A DNA stretch of 64,000 nucleotides from Cichorium intybus (GCA_023525715.1 CM042009.1:125764819-125828818), one strand, 5' to 3'; shown: positions 15,931 to 27,567, counted from the stretch's first letter. The notes: generated by a model not told the origin, from the sequence alone. Numbers and translations are program-made.

Positions 15931-17128
15931 AGCATTTGAGAGGAGTTATCAACATCACTTAACACACTTCAATACACTTAGATACTCTCTCTTATTCTTA
16001 ATTTCCTAGTTAGTTTTAATGTCTTTATTTGCTATTATGCAGTTTTTAGCTAACATGAGTGGCTAAATCTCATAACATTCGGCTTTTAGTCATGTATCTT
16101 TCTAGTCATTAATATTTGTGCTTGGAATGAAGTTTTGAAGTTATTAAAACTGTTTTGGTTTAGTTTTGTCATTTAAATTTTATTACAAATTTGGTCCCTA
16201 CTTTGGAATCTAGTCGATCACTCTATTCCGGTAGTTAACCAATTATAGTTATATGCATTTTCAATTGTTTTGAAGATCATTGTTGGTAACATCTTAGAAG
16301 TAACTTCACTTGTTAAAGCTTGACTCGAGAGATCAATCAAGCTCTTAAGAAGTGAAGAACCGACAAAAGAACATAAAGCATCACTCTTGGTCAATTTTAG
16401 CATTAATCACTAGTTGACCATTGTGTTGTACATACCTTTTATAGAATTTTAGTGTTATTCCTTGTTCTATACTAGTAATGCATGTTTCTTTTGTCCCGGT
16501 TGATTTCTAAGTCTTAAATTACATACTTGTTCTTAGTTCCTTCATCTAAAGGGACGGAATATTGAATTTGGATTATAACACTCGTATAAAAGTAATATCT
16601 TGTCTCGGTTGAGATACATCTATCTCTTCAAGATGACCATTGAGATATTCACTTATATATGAGAAAACAATACTTCTTTCACAAATAGAGACCATTGAAG
16701 TATTGAGTATATTAGTTTGGATTTCTTCTAAGTTGATGTGTTGTTGTCATTTTCCATTGACAAGAACCATTACTTAACTCTTAATTTCATTTAAGTACAA
16801 ATATGCGACAAGATTGATTAGACTAGAAGCCGAATGTCCGTTTAATTATATAAATCACATTCTTCTTTATTTTTGTGTTTATCAAGCAACTTGACAAATC
16901 CCCCCTTGAACTTTATATTTCTTTGTCCCAATCTCTAGAAGTGTGAAAACTTGGCAAGAGATTACTCACCTCAATTCCCTTGGGTTCGACTCGTACCACT
17001 ACTATACTATTCTTAATTGAAGAGTATTTAGAGGTCTTTTGACATTTCACAATTTCTGTCCCATCATTATAAACTGCATCCATATTACACATTACTCTTT
17101 TATTTGTTTGGTAATTCGACGACCAACA

Positions 17129-20100
17129 GGCTTCAATTATTGTCTTGCCCTATTCTGTGTACAAAGCGACTAGTTTTGGGAATCTAGCGAAGACGGGGAT
17201 TATAGTTCAACTAGCAGATCGTTCAATAGTTCATCCCAAGGGAGTGTTAGAGGACGTACTTGTCCAAGTCAATCAGCTTGTCTTTCCAGCTGATTTCTAT
17301 GTTCTTGATATGGGGGATGACGACAATCCCAACCCAAACTCAATCCTACTGGGGAGGCCGTTCTTGAGTACTGCAAGAACGAAAATTGATGTCTACGCTG
17401 GTACCGTCTCCATGGAATTTGATGACGAGGTCATCAATTTTAACATCTACGAAGCCATGAAGTACCTAACCGATGTGCATTCTTTGAATTTCGTAGATAT
17501 CATTAAACCACTTGCTGAGGAACTCTTTGAGTTAATCAGCAGTGACCCCTTGAGTTTGGTATTGAATAACGATTTGGATGAGCAAAAGATAGAAGAATTG
17601 GTAGAAAAGTTTGAGCTAAATGAAGATCTGAAAACAATGGTAAAGGGAGTGGAGGAAAGAAAAGACCTGAAAAAGAAACAGGCCATGATGCAACTACCCG
17701 ACTCAACCAAAAAGCTCCTGCCCTCAGTAGTGAAAGCACTAAAGCTCGAGCTCAAAACTTTGCCCGAGCATCTTAAATATGCCTACTTGGGAAACGAAGA
17801 GACACTCCCTGTCATTGTTTCAAACAAATTGACAGAGAAGGAAGAGGAGGAGTTGATCAATCTCCTAAAACGATACAAGAAAGCGATAGGTTGGACGATC
17901 GCTGATATAAAAGGGTTGAGTCTCTCCTTATGCATGCACAAAATTCTAATAGAGGATGATTATAAGCCTTCAAGACAACCGCAAAGGAGATTGAACCCAC
18001 CTATGATGGAGGTGGTCAAGAAAGAAATAATGAAGTTGGTGAACGCCGGGATGATATATCCCATTTCCGACAGCAAATGGGTAAGCCCAGTCCAAGTAGT
18101 TCCTAAAAAGGCTGGAGTTACCGTCGTGGAGAATGAAGATGGAGACCTGGTGCCCACTCGAGTACAAAATGGGTGGAGAGTGTGCATAGACTACAGGAAA
18201 CTAAACGCTGCAACCAGAAAGGATCATTTCCCATTGCCTTTCATTGATCAAATGTTGGAGAGGCTGGCTGGGAAATCACATTATTGCTGTTTGGATGGAT
18301 TATCTGGATTCCATCAAATCCCTGTAGCACCTGAAGACCAGGAGAAGACGACCTTCACGTGCCCCTTTGGCATGTTTGCTTATAGGAGGATGCCCTTTGA
18401 CCTTTGCAATGCACCGGCCACGTTTCAGAGATGTATGGTGAGTATTTTCTCTGAATATGTAGAAGAGATAATTGAAGTTTTCATGGATGATTTCACGGTA
18501 TATGGAGACTCATTCAATCATTGCTTAGAAAATCTCACAAAAATTCTACAAAGGTGCATCGACACAGATCTTATCCTCAATTACGAAAAGTGTCACTTTA
18601 TGGTGGACAAGGGATTGATTTTGGGACACGTAGTTTCCAAAAATGGACTGGAGGTCGACAAGGCGAAGATAGATGTCATCAAGAATTTGCCCTATCCAAC
18701 GAATGTTCGGGAAGTTCGATCATTCTTGGGACACGCAGGCTTTTATAGAAGATTTATAAAAGATTTTTCAAAAATCATGGTTCTAATGTGCCACCTTCTA
18801 CAAAAAGACGTCGATTTCAAATTTGACGATGCCTGCAAGCGAGCATTTGATCACTTGAAGACACTACTCACATTATCTCCTATCATACAACCACCTGACT
18901 GGAGTTTACCTTTCGAGATAATGTGTGATGCAAGTAACACAGCCATCGGGGTTGTCTTGGGGCAAAAAGTTGATAGGGCCCATCATGTCATTTACTATGC
19001 GTCAAAAGTTTTGGATGATGCTCAACGTAACTACTCCACGACTGAAAAGGAACTCTTGGCAGTGGTTTTTGCACTTGAAAAGTTTCGTCAATATCTCCTG
19101 GGTGCCAAAGTGATCATCTACACTGACCATGCTGCAATCAGACACTTGCTAACAAAAAAGGACTCAAAACCACGATTAATCTGATGGATCCTTTTATTGC
19201 AAGAGTTTTACATCGAAATAAAAGATAAAATTGGAAAGGAAAACCTGGTGGCTGACCATTTAAGCCGCATTACTCCACAAGGAGAGACCGAGCCAATTCG
19301 TGATGCTTTCCCTGATGAGCACATTTTTAAAATTCAAGAATTACCTTGGTATGTTGACATTTGCAACTACCTGCTATCGGGAGAATTCCCTCCCAAATTC
19401 AATAGAGCTCAAAGAGAAAGGTTGAAGGTTGAAGTGAGGCGGTACATCTGGGATGACCCCTATTTGTGGAAGCAAGGGGCATATCAAGTGATTAGGAGGT
19501 GTGTATATTATGATGACGTGCCCTCTATTCTCTCCTTTTGTCATGAGCATGCCTGTGGGGGACACTTCGGTCCTCAACGAACAACAAGGAAGGTCTTGGA
19601 ATGCGGATTCTATTGGCCAAGTATTTTCAAAGATGCGTACCTACATTGCAAGAATTGCGCGAGATGTCAACGAACTGGAGCGGTAACGTCCAGAAATCAA
19701 ATGCCACTGACCCCAATCTTGGTGTGTGAAGTTTTTAATGTATGGGGTATCGATTTTATGGGGCCATTCCCCTCATCTTTTGGCAATCTATACATCTTGC
19801 TGGCCGTGGATTATGTCTCTAAATGGGTGGAGGCAAAAGCTGTAAGAAATTATGACTCTAAACCTGTTATAGATTTTGTGAGAATTAATATTTTTTGCAG
19901 GTTTGGCACTCCAAGAGCCATAATAAGTGATAGACGCACCCACTTCCTGAATAAGGCATTCAGTACCCTCTTGAAAAGATATAGGGTGCAACATCGAGTC
20001 TCAACAGCTTATCAACCGCAAACCAACGGTCAAGCTGAAATCTCCACTCGCGAGATTAAACAAATCCTTGAAAAATCTGTGAATACAACTCGCAATGATT

Positions 20101-20642
20101 GGAGCGCGCGACTAGATGATGCCTTATGGGCCTATAGGATGGCTTACAAGACCCCTATAGGTATGTCTCCTTACCGCTTAGTCTACAGTAAAGCATGTCA
20201 CTTGCCAGTAGAGCTTGAACATAGAGCATACTGGGCAATCAAGAAGTTGAATATGAAAATAGACGAAGCGGGGGTGCACAGGAAGTTGGAATTACAGGAA
20301 CTTGAGGAACTCCGTGATGACGCATACGAGAGTTCGAGGTTGTATAAAGAAAAGACCAAACGCTTGCATGACAAATACATCAAACGAAAAGATTTCAGTG
20401 TTGGTCAGAAAGTTCTGCTATATGACTCTCGACTCAAGTGGTTTCCTGGAAAATTGCGGTCTAGATGGGTAGGGCCGTTTGTGGTCACACAGGTATTCGA
20501 CCACGGCGCGATAGAAATAAGGAGCATGAAGACGGATAAGATATTCAAGGTGAACGGCAACAGGTTGAAGCCGTTTTATGAAGGTTTCGTGGAGGAAAAG
20601 AAGATTGAGGAAAAGCTGGAGGTACCGGAAGATATTAAATGA
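17129..20642 (+). pseudogene. Athila-2 pol: protease end, RT, RNase H, integrase
   Basis: One frame runs from the protease remnant to the integrase end with a single in-frame stop. It starts inside the protease, just after the lost active site (A-S-I then LPYSVY; the codons before were removed by the Athila-1 insertion), and ILLGRPFLSTARTKI follows. RT is complete by motif (about 17960-18500: PVQVVPKK, RVCIDYRKLN, CNAPATFQR, VFMDDF). RNase H has MCDAS, TEKELLAV, TDHAA and, beyond the stop, VADHLSR. Integrase shows an HHCC finger (19540-19680), GIDFMGPF, ISDRRTHF (Arg where Athila-1 has Gly) and NGQAEIS. The stop TGA at 19182-19184 replaces the CGA that encodes Arg at the same place in Athila-1, so one C-to-T change explains it. 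ACHLPVEL places it in the Athila lineage. Confidence 0.9.
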
Positions 20643-20842
20643 AACATCTGAACCGGGCAAGGTCGGGCCGACGACACTAAACAGAGGCGCTAACCGGGAG
20701 GCAACCCGGGCATTTGTAAGTTACTTTTAATTTTTTTTGGTTATTTTTAATTGTTTTTAATTTATTGTAGGAAAACCCCGAACCCAAGCATCACGTGTGG
20801 GACAAAAGAGGAACAAAAAACGAAAAATGGTGGAAAAATCAA
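20643..20842. other. Athila-2 pol to ORF3 spacer, first part
   Basis: Noncoding. It carries the GGGAGGCAACCCGG block (about 20695-20709) shared with Athila-1 and an acceptor-like TTTATTGTAG ending near 20770. Confidence 0.55.
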
Positions 20843-20979
20843 AGATAGCGCCGCTATCTTCTTAGATAGCGCCGCTATCTCCCCAAGTCCTCATCTCGTC
20901 CCTGTTTCCAACCAACTCGCGAAGATCAGGTGTGCCAAGTAGATAGCGCCGCTATCTCACCTAGATAGCGCCGCTATCT
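20843..20979. repeat. Two pairs of the palindrome AGATAGCGCCGCTATCT
   Basis: Copies start at 20843, 20864, 20941 and 20963; the members of each pair are 21 or 22 bp apart. Each is an odd palindrome with 8-bp arms around a central C. A further, slightly diverged pair lies in the predicted intron at 21358 and 21380 (22 bp apart). A related word recurs in the 3' LTR. Confidence 0.9.
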
Positions 20980-21131
20980 TCGCTGTAACAGGATTTTCGG
21001 TTAGATTTTATCTTTTTCACTTTGTTGAGCCTATCTATTAAGTCTAATCCGAAAATTTGACCTAACACACCTCCTGAACTCCGAAAATCAGCAACAAGAG
21101 GCTTTTTCCACTAAAAACCTAAGATTTAAAG

Positions 21132-21440
21132 GTATGTTTCTCGATTCCCGATTCTCTTTTTAGCGTTTTTGCATCTTTGCTCTTTAATAGATACGTTCTA
21201 TGAGTTCCTTTTTGCAATCAAACACATGTTTAGATGATTTTGAGCCTTGATTTATGAATATGTTTGATTTCTAGAGGATATGGAACGTTTATTTAGTTAA
21301 TGCAAATGCTTTGGATCATAAAAATCAGATTTTTGGGCAAAAAGTCGTGACACTGGTAATAGCGCCGCTATCTCAAGCCAATAGCGCCACTATCTACCAG
21401 ACAGCCCCATTTTTCTGATTTTTTCCAGTTTTTTGTGCAG
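21132..21440 (+). other. Predicted intron in the ORF3 leader of Athila-2
   Basis: Donor AAAG|GTATGT at 21132 and acceptor TTTTTTGTGCAG ending at 21440, directly before the ATG at 21441. The 309-bp intron matches the layout in Athila-1 and shares the same donor hexamer. It is predicted from consensus only. Confidence 0.6.
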
Positions 21441-22601
21441 ATGGTGAAAATTATTTGCACCCCAAGGAAGAGGGTTATCCCGAACGTTTCAATAACATCT
21501 CCCGCCCTACCGCCCCCCGCCTCAATTGCTATAAAGAAGGAATTTTTAAGAAAGCTTCGAAATCTGAGAGGGCGGGAAATCATGCCTTCCCATGTTCTTG
21601 ACTGGGAACTTGCTATTGAGACTGGTCTCGACAAGCAATTAGAGCCTCTTTCCCGACAGGAGTGGAATTAAGGGGAGTTTGTCAGATTTTTGGACACAGC
21701 CTGGTGGAAGATATTCTACATAAACGAGCCAACATACACAGAGCTCGTTTTGGAATTCCTCTCCACCTTAAATGTTGACAACCTCCGAGAAGAAGGGATG
21801 CCTGATATCATCTCATTTCGGCTTGATGGAATTGAAAGGGAATGTAGCCTTATGGAGTTTGCGGAAAGAATCGAGCTTTACACGCCTCAAGTGGCTAGAA
21901 GTCATGGATATCCTAATTTTATTAGCCAGTGCTGCCGCAAATTCCCGCCCGAGTTCAATGCCACCACCTTCTGGCCTACCATAGGCGACGGCTACTATAA
22001 TCGATTTGACCGATTTGAGGGGCACATTCGATCGCCAGCACATCGGATGTTGCACCGACTTGTAGTTACCGCCTTCGCCCCACGGAGCGAGGTGACACGC
22101 ATCTTGGAAGCCGACCTTTATTTCATGTGGATTATGATCGCAAGGAAAACAGCATGCGACCTCCCCTATATGATTATCGCTTATCTGCATCACATTGCAA
22201 ATTGCGAAGAGCTAGATAGCCCTTTTTACGGAGGTCTTTATATCACTCGATTGGCGCGGTCTTATGGTTTAGGAAGCGAAGAGGTTTTGGAACAATTCGA
22301 GCGTGTTCCTGTTGTCCTACTACAACAGGATGATCTGGTCACGATGGGGGTCCTGAGGTTAGAAGACGGGAAAGCGGTTTTGTTTGAACCGCACATTCCG
22401 CAAGGCAGATGGGTTGAAGCGTCAGATCCAGATTCAGATCCAGAAGAAGAATAGGTGCCACCGCCAGCTATTATATCGTCAGAGGTACAAGAGCTGAGAG
22501 CTGAAGTTGGCGGATTGAGAAAGTTGATAGAAGACCAGAGAGAATACACGTACTGGATGGGCGAGTGTATGGAGCAAATGATGCCACGTTCTAACGTGTA
22601 A
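21441..22601 (+). pseudogene. Athila-2 third ORF (ATHILA ORF-1 type), two in-frame stops
   Basis: The frame opens at ATG 21441, immediately after the predicted acceptor, and runs to TAA 22599-22601. It is broken by TAA at 21669-21671 and TAG at 22452-22454, both in frame. The main block (21690-22451) has YTELVLEFLSTL, an acidic-rich middle and LHRLVVTAFAPR, matching the Athila-1 third ORF in order and spacing. The tail past the second stop is heptad-like (VQELRAEVGGLRKL), so the C-terminal coiled coil is conserved. No membrane segment or signal peptide is seen. It is a non-functional copy of a retroelement protein of unknown role. Confidence 0.8.
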
Positions 22602-24317
22602 CCGCATCGACCTCCTCCCAACACGGAGCCCGAAGATGTTGATAGCAACATCTGAGCAGGGAGATTGTTATTTGATAATGATTGCTTGGTTTTGGGATTT
22701 TTATGAATAATTTACTTTTGTTTTGGTTTGGTTTATTTTTATTTTTCTAATGATTATTTCTTTTTTATTTCTATTTTATTTTTTTTATTTTATTCTTTGT
22801 TATTTTCCTCTTTCTTTTAAAATGCTTGGGCAGGTGCAATTGGGAAGCAGCAATGAATCCAACTAAATAAGCTTTGAATTCAGCGAAAATATTCTTCCAA
22901 CTAGACTTTGCTCGTAATAAGTGTAGGGTCGTCCCCACTATTATTTTTATCTCTTGGTTGTGATAAAAAAATTGTTTCAAGCACGAATTGCTCAACACAA
23001 AACCTGAAAAAGCTTGTCTCATACAAGTGAAAGCTACAACTCACCCAGGGAAGTCTGTTCCTTTTTCTCCCTTTTTTAATTTAATGCAAAATATACAATG
23101 GGGACATTGTATAATTTAAGTGTGGGGTGAGGCGTTTACACTTAAACATTTTAGGTTTATTTGGCTAAATTTTAAAATTTTTGCCTTGATAAATTCCCGA
23201 AATTTTGAACGAATAATTATAAATACATCTGGAATAATGGATAGGAATAGAAATTTGAGTTGTATTCAGCTTTCATAGGTATTATATGTGGCTGTTTATT
23301 TTTCTAATTGAATTTTTGACTTGTAAGTTGGTAGATATTTAGTGTGTCCCTACAACATGGTTTTGCATTGTTGACGAAATAGACCCCTCTAAAAACTTTT
23401 TAGCACATGGTATCTTTCAAAGGGTGTCATTTTAGTCGTAAACATAGCTAAGCCCTAGTCAAAACAGATTGAGTTAGGTTCCCTTTGTTACAAAAGTACA
23501 AATCCTATGTTGTTGCCAAACTGAGGAAAGAAAACGCCTCGAATTAATAAAAAGAAAAAAAATCGAGAAAATTCAAAGGATGAAAAGTCACCATAAGATC
23601 GAGACTCAGGAGGGAAAATCCAATCTGTGGCCTATGGTACTCGAACCGGTAGACATGAAAAGGGTGGTTTTCCTCACCTCATTACCTAAGACCATCTGAT
23701 TTGGGATAATGTTGTCGAAAGTTCGCTACACGGGTGTCATAGAAAGTCATGGGATTTCCTTAACGGCCCTTGGAATTTGAATAAGTAGACCCCGTACAAT
23801 CTAGGGTCGAAAATTTGTAATCAAGAGTTCCATGGAAAGTCGTGAGTCCCGAAGGTGCAAATAATAAATAAATTGGTAATAATTGGTGCAGCTTAGGTGA
23901 TATTTCACACAAAGAATTCAACGCTAGCAAAATTAAAAAGAAACTAATACTTAATAGCAATTGGAATAAAATAAAAGATCATTTAATTGTGTGAGTACAA
24001 AAAAGTGACCTTGGGAACTTAGCAATAAGTCTTGAGCCTAGGCGGTTTTTGAAGGGTATATTTCTAGGGGATGCAAAAATGAGTAGTGGGCACACTAGGG
24101 ATTTATTGCTTACAGGAATGAAGTTTAATTGAAAAATGATCAGTAAAGACGGACCAACACACATATATGCTTATGATTCTGGTACAATTTGAAGTCTTTT
24201 TGTGTTTATTATTTTGGATGTGGGTAATTGATGCGGGAATTGTTATTGCAATTGTTTTGAATGGTCGAAAAATTTTATTTTGCTTGGGGACAAGCAAAGT
24301 CCAAGTGTGAGGTATTC
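22602..24317. other. Athila-2 3' noncoding region
   Basis: No ORF is supported. TTTAAGTGTGGGGTGAGG (about 23117-23134), after GGGGACATTGTATAA, is a purine-rich motif typical of the Athila 3' region and may be an internal polypurine tract. A second motif, TCCAAGTGTGAGG (24300-24312), lies directly before the LTR. Confidence 0.55.
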
Positions 24318-24520
24318 TGATATCGTGCGTATTTCGTACATATTTTATACGATATCAGGGTATTTTTATAGATAAATTAAGTTAAAAAAGACTAAAATAC
24401 TCACTTTACTTGGAAAATACCAATTATGCAGGTTTTTAAGCAAAAAGGAGCAAAATGGGCGAAAAATAACCAAAGTTGGAACAAGCAGGGACCAAAAATG
24501 ACAAATCCTGGAAACTGCAT

Positions 24521-24683
24521 AGATAGAGGCGCTATCTATTGTGATAGAGGCGCTATCTAAGATAGAGGCGCTATTTATTGAGATAGAGGCGCTATCTCGG
24601 CAGTTGAGAAAATCAAGGTGGCGATATTTGCGTTTGACTAGAGAACGAGAATTTGGGAAATTTGAAAGATAGCGCCGCTATCT
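24521..24683. repeat. Palindrome array in the Athila-2 U3
   Basis: Four copies related to AGATAGAGGCGCTATCT start at 24521, 24542, 24560 and 24581 (spacings 21, 18, 21), and one AGATAGCGCCGCTATCT at 24667. Outer arms AGATAG/CTATCT are kept; the third copy has one arm change (CTATTT). The array ends 13 bp before the TATA box. Confidence 0.9.
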
Positions 24684-24695
24684 CCTCCAGATGGC

Positions 24696-24704
24696 TATAA
24701 ATAG
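24696..24704 (+). promoter_or_regulatory. TATA box of the Athila-2 LTR
   Basis: TATAAATAG within GGCTATAAATAGCAG, directly downstream of the palindrome array. Confidence 0.65.
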
Positions 24705-25487
24705 CAGTCTTCTCCTGCCAGAAAGGGTGTTCAGTTCCAGTGCTTTAGCCACGACCCCGAGACACTTCCAAGCAGTTTTTAGAAGGTTTTTGAAGCCCGA
24801 ATCACGACTCTCGAGATTCGGTTACGTATTTTTATCATTTGTAAGACGTTTTCGATTATAATTTTGTATTTTTGATTCATTTCTAGCCATGTCTGGGTAG
24901 AAACCGCACTCTAGTCCTGAGTTTGGATATGTTTGGTGTATAATTTGAAACATTCGGTTCGATGAATGCTTTTGAATAATTCCAATGATCATTTTCTTGT
25001 TTCAATCTGAGTTTTGAATTTGATTTACTTTGGACTGGCCATCTTAATTGGATCTTTTTCAAACACTGTTAATCCACTGTGTGAGGCACCTAATCGCCGA
25101 GCACAGTTGATCTTTTTCAAACATTGTTAATCCATATGTCCACACACTTCCCAGCGGACGCGAAGAATTGGACATTGATTGGTACTTGCACACCTTATGC
25201 GGTTTCTACATTCGGCCTATAAGCGGACCTTAGGTCGGGTAAAATGAAACTAGGTTTAGGTAATAAGTGGACCTTTATCTAAACATTTTAGCAAGTTATT
25301 TTCATAAAGATTATATTTTATAAATTTCAAAAGCCAACTTGGAATTGTATTCTTAAGTACGTCAACCGGATTCATTTTATTACACTGAACATTGAAGACT
25401 CGGGACTAGGCCTTTTTATTATTGATTTTCCTCAAAGTTTACTATTTGCATGTTTCTGCATTTTATTATCATTATTTGTTATTCAAA

Positions 25488-25505
25488 CCCCCCCCCCCCC
25501 CCCCC
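25488..25505. repeat. Poly-C tract, 18 bp
   Basis: An uninterrupted run of 18 C within the Athila-2 LTR. Confidence 0.95.
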
Positions 25506-25630
25506 ATCCTTTATTTTTACGTTTTAAGGCAAAAACGTTGAACTCCGTGTCCTTAAGGTTCGACCCTGCTTACCCTGTACTCTAATTCAGTGCAGTTGAG
25601 CAGTGACTGGTCGGATTCTATTTCCGATCA

Positions 25631-26073
25631 CATTTGTTAGGGATTGACACCATTAACAATGGTCGAAGAAAAGAAGAATATAATATTTCCGAAATTTAAA
25701 TTTTATTTCTCTTTGAAACTTGTATTCATCTTTGTCACACATTTCCAAGGGATCAAAGGATTGATTTAATTTGTTAACGACATCAAATCAGTCAATTTTA
25801 TGCTTATTATACAATATCTTAAAATCTTGAAACAAATATATGGTTTTTCTTTTCATTTTTTTAAACATGGAAAATACATATACATATTTGGATAAAAACA
25901 AAAAAAAAATTAAAGAAAAAGAAATTTCTCTCAATTTCGATGAATCGTACATACTCGGTAATTGAATGACAAAATGGATGGCATAAGGTTGTAATTATTC
26001 AAAAAGCACGCACCGCACTCTATAACTACGATAACCCAACTCACCTTTGAAAAAATCATCGTCTTCTTCACCG
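25631..26073. other. Intergenic, between the Athila-2 LTR and the FLA gene
   Basis: Nothing recognisable. This is the downstream flank of the FLA gene. Confidence 0.6.
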
Positions 26074-26079
26074 TTTATT
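26074..26079 (-). terminator. Possible polyadenylation signal of the FLA gene
   Basis: AATAAA on the minus strand, 2 bp past the stop codon at 26081-26083. It is very close to the stop, so a further downstream signal may be the one used. Confidence 0.3.
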
Positions 26080-26080
26080 T

Positions 26081-26839
26081 TCACAAACAGAACAAGGCGA
26101 TGAGCGTGATCACTCCAACGGACCCCACCATAAAGCCATGCAAGTGTCCGCCAAAGCCAACAGCACCGGAGGCATCAGCGCTGGGAGTACTGTCATCGGT
26201 TGCCGGAGTATCGTCATCGGCGCCGGATTTCTTCTTCTTCTCAGGTGTCGGAGCCGGAGCTGGAGAAGGGGGACCAAACAAGTCCATTGGTAACAACACC
26301 TTGTCCACTTGATACACTGCAAGTGAACCGTCGGTGTATATTGTATTCGCCACAGTGGTATCAACCACGCCGGTTGTCACATTCACTTGGTTGCCGGAGC
26401 TGGTTATATTCAACGGGAACTTATTGCTGGCACTGTCTCCGGCCTGCGTCCTTAACGGATTACTAATAGTCTGAAACTGCGAAGTCGTGAGGTACTGCGG
26501 CAGGACATGAAACTGTAACAACTCAACTTTCTGTTGATCAGAGAGAGAATTTAGGGTTCCGGATTTGAGGGCTGAGAAAGCGTTATCAGTTGGAGCAAAA
26601 ACCGTCATCCCCTGGTTGGAGTTATTGAGTTGTGTGTTGATTTGATCACCCACTTGCGTAAGTTTGAAGAGGCGCATGAGGGTGGTGAATTGGCCGGCTT
26701 TTTCGAGGATCTTGGTGATGTTGGTGGGACCTGACGGTGCCGGCGCCGGAGCTTGAGCAAGGGTGGTGGTGGTGATGATGCATTGGAGGATGAAGAGTAG
26801 CAAGAATTTGCATACGTGACTTTGAAATTGTGTTGCCAT
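26081..26839 (-). CDS. FLA11: Fasciclin-like arabinogalactan protein, FLA11/12 type
   Basis: A single-exon ORF of 252 aa. Residues 1-29 form a signal peptide (hydrophobic LLLLFILQCI, cleavage after ...TLAQ). APAPAPSGP is an arabinogalactan-protein glycosylation module. One FAS1 domain (about aa 38-185) carries the H1 motif (TVFAPTDNAFSAL), a central YH-like stretch (LLQFHVLP) and the H2-like end (LAVYQVDKVLLP). A second Pro/Ala module (PSPAPAPTPE), a basic and acidic linker and a hydrophobic C-terminus (MVGSVGVITLIALFCL) indicate GPI anchoring. This is the complete architecture of group A FLAs, which act at the outer face of the plasma membrane and cell wall; FLA11 and FLA12 are linked to secondary wall formation in stems. 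The length is usual for the group. The ATG at 26839 is supported by the signal peptide. Ortholog identity (11 versus 12) is not resolved here. Confidence 0.93.
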   Translation of the reverse strand: MATQFQSHVCKFLLLFILQCIITTTTLAQAPAPAPSGPTNITKILEKAGQFTTLMRLFKLTQVGDQINTQLNNSNQGMTVFAPTDNAFSALKSGTLNSLSDQQKVELLQFHVLPQYLTTSQFQTISNPLRTQAGDSASNKFPLNITSSGNQVNVTTGVVDTTVANTIYTDGSLAVYQVDKVLLPMDLFGPPSPAPAPTPEKKKKSGADDDTPATDDSTPSADASGAVGFGGHLHGFMVGSVGVITLIALFCL

Positions 26840-27567
26840 TTTTCAAGAAAATGAAAGGTGAAATCTTGAAAATATGAGATGGGGGTGAGGGTGTCACATA
26901 GAGGGGTTTTATGGGGTGGAGGGATGTGATGGTTTGGTGAAATGGGATTGTTCTGGCTGGAAAGGTTACAATTTTTTGTTGGTGGTGTGTACCGATTTTA
27001 GTTACATTGGCAACTTCAATGCCATGGAAATTATCGAAAGTTTCGTTTTAGAAATCATTATTTTAGGTCCTTTGTCTTTTCTTTAATTATGACTATTAAA
27101 ATTTGTTACTGTGCTCCATGTTAATATGTGGGATTGATTAAGATTTTAAGTCTTATAGATTCGTTTAACTTTGCCATTTAATGTTTTAATTTGTGTGTTT
27201 TGTGCATGATGTGATGATAAAGAAGCCATGAATTCATATCATTTTGTTGAAATTGAACAAAAACTAATATGTTAATTCAATAATAAGCATTGTAAGTTTG
27301 CAAGTCTTTATTTTTATGAATTTAAACATATAATTGAGGTTTGCGGTCAAAGGTCCCTTGATAACTTGCCAAGTAGTTTACGTCATTGGAATCGAAGTGC
27401 TTAGATATGTAACATATACCAATTTTGTGCTAAAATTACATATTATTATAAGATCGTAGTTCGAATTAAATCAAATTTTGAGGACAATATGTTTCTTTAA
27501 ACCACTTCATTTGTTTTTCATGACATTAAATCATCGCCCTACAAATGCAAATGAAATGAACAACTTA
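26840..27567. other. Upstream region of the FLA gene
   Basis: The probable promoter lies here. On the minus strand CCATAAAA (26907-26914), 68-75 bp before the ATG, is a weak TATA-like box. No other feature is seen. Confidence 0.35.

Larger units (their letters stand above)
15415..17128 (+). mobile_element. 3' LTR of Athila-1
   Basis: It begins TGATAGGTG after the polypurine-like tract and is proposed to end at 17128 (CGACGACCAACA). At 17129 the protease codons of Athila-2 resume, giving a length of 1,714 bp, normal for Athila. U3 holds four GCACGAGTCGTGC palindromes (15680-15808), followed by a TATA box at 15922-15930. A GGTTCGACTCGTACCAC block near 16984 has a counterpart in the Athila-2 LTR (about 25558). 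The expected TSD (GGCTT on the right) cannot be checked because the 5' half is missing. Confidence 0.75.
24318..25630 (+). mobile_element. 3' LTR of Athila-2
   Basis: It begins TGATATCGTGCG; the first 40 bp form an inverted repeat (TGATATCGT ... ACGATATCA). U3 holds palindrome pairs at 24521-24597 and a further one at 24667-24683, with a TATA box 13 bp on (24696-24704). A GGTTCGACCCTGC block near 25558 parallels the Athila-1 LTR. The end is placed near 25630 (TTTCCGATCA) and could be off by a few bases. A pure C18 run occurs at 25488-25505. The first 62 bp recur exactly at 36154-36215. Confidence 0.7.

Noticed and set aside
26110..26364. Other frames across the FLA gene
   Set aside because: They are shadows of the FLA coding frame, which has full domain support.
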